21,445 nt of DNA, taken from NCBI GenBank assembly GCA_000310025.1, contig FN648492.1:1-21445 (forward strand). Reading direction: 5' to 3'. Below the pieces are notes generated by a model. It saw nothing but the letters and a program-made list of their open reading frames with translations. It was not told the DNA's origin and ran no database searches. Of this stretch, positions 18,942 through 21,445 are shown in pieces (position 1 is the stretch's first letter; the number at the start of each line of letters is the position of its first letter). Source of the stretch: Ectocarpus siliculosus. Its lineage: Eukaryota > Sar > Phaeophyceae > Ectocarpales > Ectocarpaceae. Position numbers and translations under genes: made by a program.

Positions 18942-20076
18942 TGCCGCAAAAAGGGATGTCGTCGTTGCAAAAGAAGACGCTACTACTATGCATGGCTTCT
19001 CTGAAAAGGTTGTTGTGTTACAGCGCCCGGGGTGAATTTGCCATGCACACGTGAAGGGTGTTTTTTTCTAAGAGAAACATGGTAGCTATGATTACGTCTA
19101 CTTGGCTTGCGGTGCGCGCAACGCGTCGTGCTTCACGCAATGTTTAGATCGTGTCGGCCCTGGTTTTCGTGTAAAGTTTGGGGTCATGTCTGTCGGCAGG
19201 TTTCCCGACCAAGAACGAGCCGCGCAGTCAGCCAAAGACACGTGCCATTCGTAGGGAGTACCCCTCCGAATAGCGCTTGAGGGGTCACCTTATCTGACAC
19301 AATCGGGTATAGGGAGACACACTCTGCTTAGACGTGTTGATCTCGCCGACCTCTTGATACTCCCTCCGCTTACAAGTACTGCAGCGGTGAAGTAGCGTGT
19401 GCCTGGGAACAGACGTGGGAAGCTGACAAGACCTTTTTGTGGCGTCGTTTGTCGCCGTAAGATCACCCAAACAGGACTTACACGTTTCTCCCAAAAGTGC
19501 ACCCCCCTACCGTAGCATCACTTGGCTGCCCAGTTTATTTTTAGCAATCATGGGGACATAAGCCGGGGTGGGGTGGCAGTTCAAAGCTCAAATGTTGTTG
19601 GTGTCTCACCTTGTCTCGCGCCAAAGGAGTGTTGAAGGTTGCAATGTTTTTCTTTTTTTTTTTGCCACCCCAACTTGGCAATCTGCCGAAGGTATGACAG
19701 AGAGAAAGAACAACGGCACGAAACTTCATACAGATCAGTCGAGCTCGAGCTCGCGTCATTGAGGGGGCAAGCACGGCAAGAAAACACATGAAGGGGAACC
19801 AAAAAAAAAACACACACACACACACACACAAAATAATGCGCGGCGGGTGGGCACCGCTGGCACACATACAACATACAATGCTGTGCGGAACGTTCGATAA
19901 TTGTTTTATCTTTCTTCGCGCACATGTTCTTTCGGCCGGGGAAAGGGAGAGTTTCGCCACCCGTAACGGCGGGGGTGTAGGGCGCCCTCGCTTGTTGTGC
20001 GATCGTTTCTTTTGCCGTTTCTTCATTTTTTCGATCGATGCTGCAGGATCGGCGCATTTTTAGTCTCCCGTGTATA
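18942..20076. other. 3' flank of the AVEN-like gene, no further gene seen
   Basis: This should start with the 3' UTR. A poly-T/poly-A rich part (19648-19662), a CA microsatellite (19801-19830) and a palindromic GAGCTCGAGCTC (19741-19752) are the only features noticed. Open frames here have no splice or motif support. Confidence 0.5.
19799..19832. repeat. Poly-A run followed by CA microsatellite
   Basis: About ten A residues are followed by about ten CA units. Confidence 0.9.
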
Positions 20077-20297
20077 TACCGTGTACGACACAAGATAACA
20101 CACCCCCTGGAGCGATTTTCAGCGCTCGATTACGCCACGACGAAGAAGATGAGAAAACAAAACGATTCATTTTCAGAACGCTCTCGACAAGACGGCTTCA
20201 ACGCCGCCGTTTGTGGCGCTGTGGCTCTTTGTTCTGCTAAGAAATCGAGCTTTGAAAATCGGTCCAGTGGGTGTGTTATCTTGTGTCGTATACGGTA
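20077..20297. mobile_element. MITE-like inverted-repeat element, copy B
   Basis: The ends are TACCGTGTACGACACAAGAT (left) and the reverse complement of TACCGTATACGACACAAGAT (right). Pairing continues for about 55 bases per arm through AACACACCC, CGATTTTCA and GCTCGAT with few changes. Element length is about 221 bases with no coding capacity. The arms are clearly related to copy A at 16895-17097, and the interiors also share short blocks (CGACGAA, CTCGA, CGCCG). Confidence 0.8.
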
Positions 20298-21445
20298 CGC
20301 ATGTTTGCGGTTCAGAATGTACAGACAGGCAGGTGTTGATTGCCGAGGCCTGGCTGGTGGAGGAATCGTCACTCGTGGCGAGGAGCGGGTGACGGAAACT
20401 GGGCGAAGGTCCAAAACATGGAGATCTATCCCTTGATACCTGCGGTAGGTAGTGATAAAGACACTTGCTAAACGCGTGGCATTATGTAGCACACGGGCAG
20501 CACTGCTGTAGGTGGTGCGCAGCCATCTTGTGCGCCTATAGCAGTGTGCAGGTAACCTCCGCAAAAGCAAGGTGTGCACATTTATTTGTCGTCTCGCGCT
20601 GGCTGGCAAACGCATGATGAATTGGTTCATTGAATTCCCCTTTTTTATTTTCCGTCATCCATTTGGTGGACTTTTTTTTTTTCCCCCCCGTCATACCCCC
20701 TCCCCCCCCCCCAACCCGTTGTGCAAATCGCGACTCCAATTCCCCCCCCACAAATACACCCCCTGTTGTTCACTTGACTGGCTGCTACATGTTCCTCCCC
20801 GAGCCAGAATACGCAGCCTCTCGCCCCCCCCTCAGCCTGCGACTGCACGTGATCATGAATGGACGCCCACAACTCCCCATTTCCCTTGTGTACGTCCTCT
20901 AGGGTGTATGTATGCTGTGCATGCACACAAATTGAGACAGACAGGCATTATCCAGCGGATTCGACGCGAACACCATGCAGGATAAAAGAAAGCCAGCCCC
21001 CGCCATCAAAAACAGAATTATTAGGTGATGGGTGGATGGACTACTCGCAGCATGGCATGCATGGCACCCAAACAAATTACTAATATGCATACTTTCATTC
21101 TACGCTGTTAGACTACAGCCATACCGCGCGTCTCTACACGCACCGAGCGGACAACACAGACGCTCATGTTGGACACAAGACTATACCAACGATCAAAACC
21201 CAGTCCCAATGTATGTGTAACCTATCAAAATGCATCTAGATGCACCACAAGAATAGACTCCAGATATTTTCTATTTCTCAGCCAAAGTGTGTTTAAATAC
21301 GGACTACTTGTGAGACTGGTACTAAAACATGCTGTCCCCGATGTAAAGATCACGAAACGTCGACACGACAAAAATCAAGAGAGTGCGCTATTGGGCTAGG
21401 CTAGATGATGGCGTTTGAGGCGAAAGAAGCTATCTTCGAAGCAGC
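20298..21445. other. Intergenic stretch without a recognised gene
   Basis: No exon could be supported. T and C homopolymer tracts lie at about 20672-20713, and the last 400 bases are richer in A and T than the rest of the window. Confidence 0.5.

Noticed and set aside
18272-18970. 232-codon open frame on the minus strand
   Set aside because: It is the antisense shadow of the GC-rich, Ala/Gly-rich last exon of the AVEN-like gene. Its Pro/Ser/Ala composition mirrors that exon and it has no motif of its own.

Overview
The window looks like nuclear DNA of a photosynthetic stramenopile, most likely a brown alga of the Ectocarpus type. The reasons are small GC-rich exons separated by long introns with GT(A/G)AG(T) donors, proteins full of poly-Gly, poly-Ala and poly-Ser runs, abundant trinucleotide and GA/CA microsatellites, and one protein with a two-part plastid-targeting leader (signal peptide followed by a Phe at the cleavage point). 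No prokaryotic operon, rRNA, tRNA or CRISPR array was seen. The organism is an inference from style, not from a marker gene.

Three split genes can be supported, each by reading-phase agreement across the introns that were resolved. (1) Minus strand, 4775-6686, four exons: a 198-residue plastid-targeted protein of no family I recognise. (2) Plus strand, 9579-13000, five exons: a 480-residue RecA-fold ATPase whose landmarks match SWSAP1, the RAD51-paralogue-like partner of the SWIM protein SWS1 in homologous recombination. Its Walker A motif is divided by an intron and its Walker B motif is rebuilt across an apparent GC-AG intron. (3) Plus strand, 16331-18941, three recognised exons with the 5' end unresolved: a homologue of the apoptosis and DNA-damage regulator AVEN, with the family's acidic Trp-containing C-terminus. 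Genes 1 and 2 are head to head, about 2.9 kb apart. Genes 2 and 3 are in tandem on the plus strand. Nothing in the sequence shows that the three act together, although SWSAP1 and AVEN both belong to DNA-damage biology in animals.

Layout: 1-4770 is repeat-rich and gene-poor (diverged direct repeats, a 1.2 kb terminal-inverted-repeat element, a nested fold-back element and a frame-broken coding remnant). 4775-6686 is gene 1. 6687-9578 is a divergent intergenic region with a cluster of TACTGCTGTA motifs and a GA microsatellite. 9579-13000 is gene 2. 13001-16330 is mostly featureless, with one orphan coding-like stretch. 16331-18941 is gene 3, carrying a small inverted-repeat element in its first resolved intron. 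18942-21445 is non-coding and holds a second copy of that same element family.
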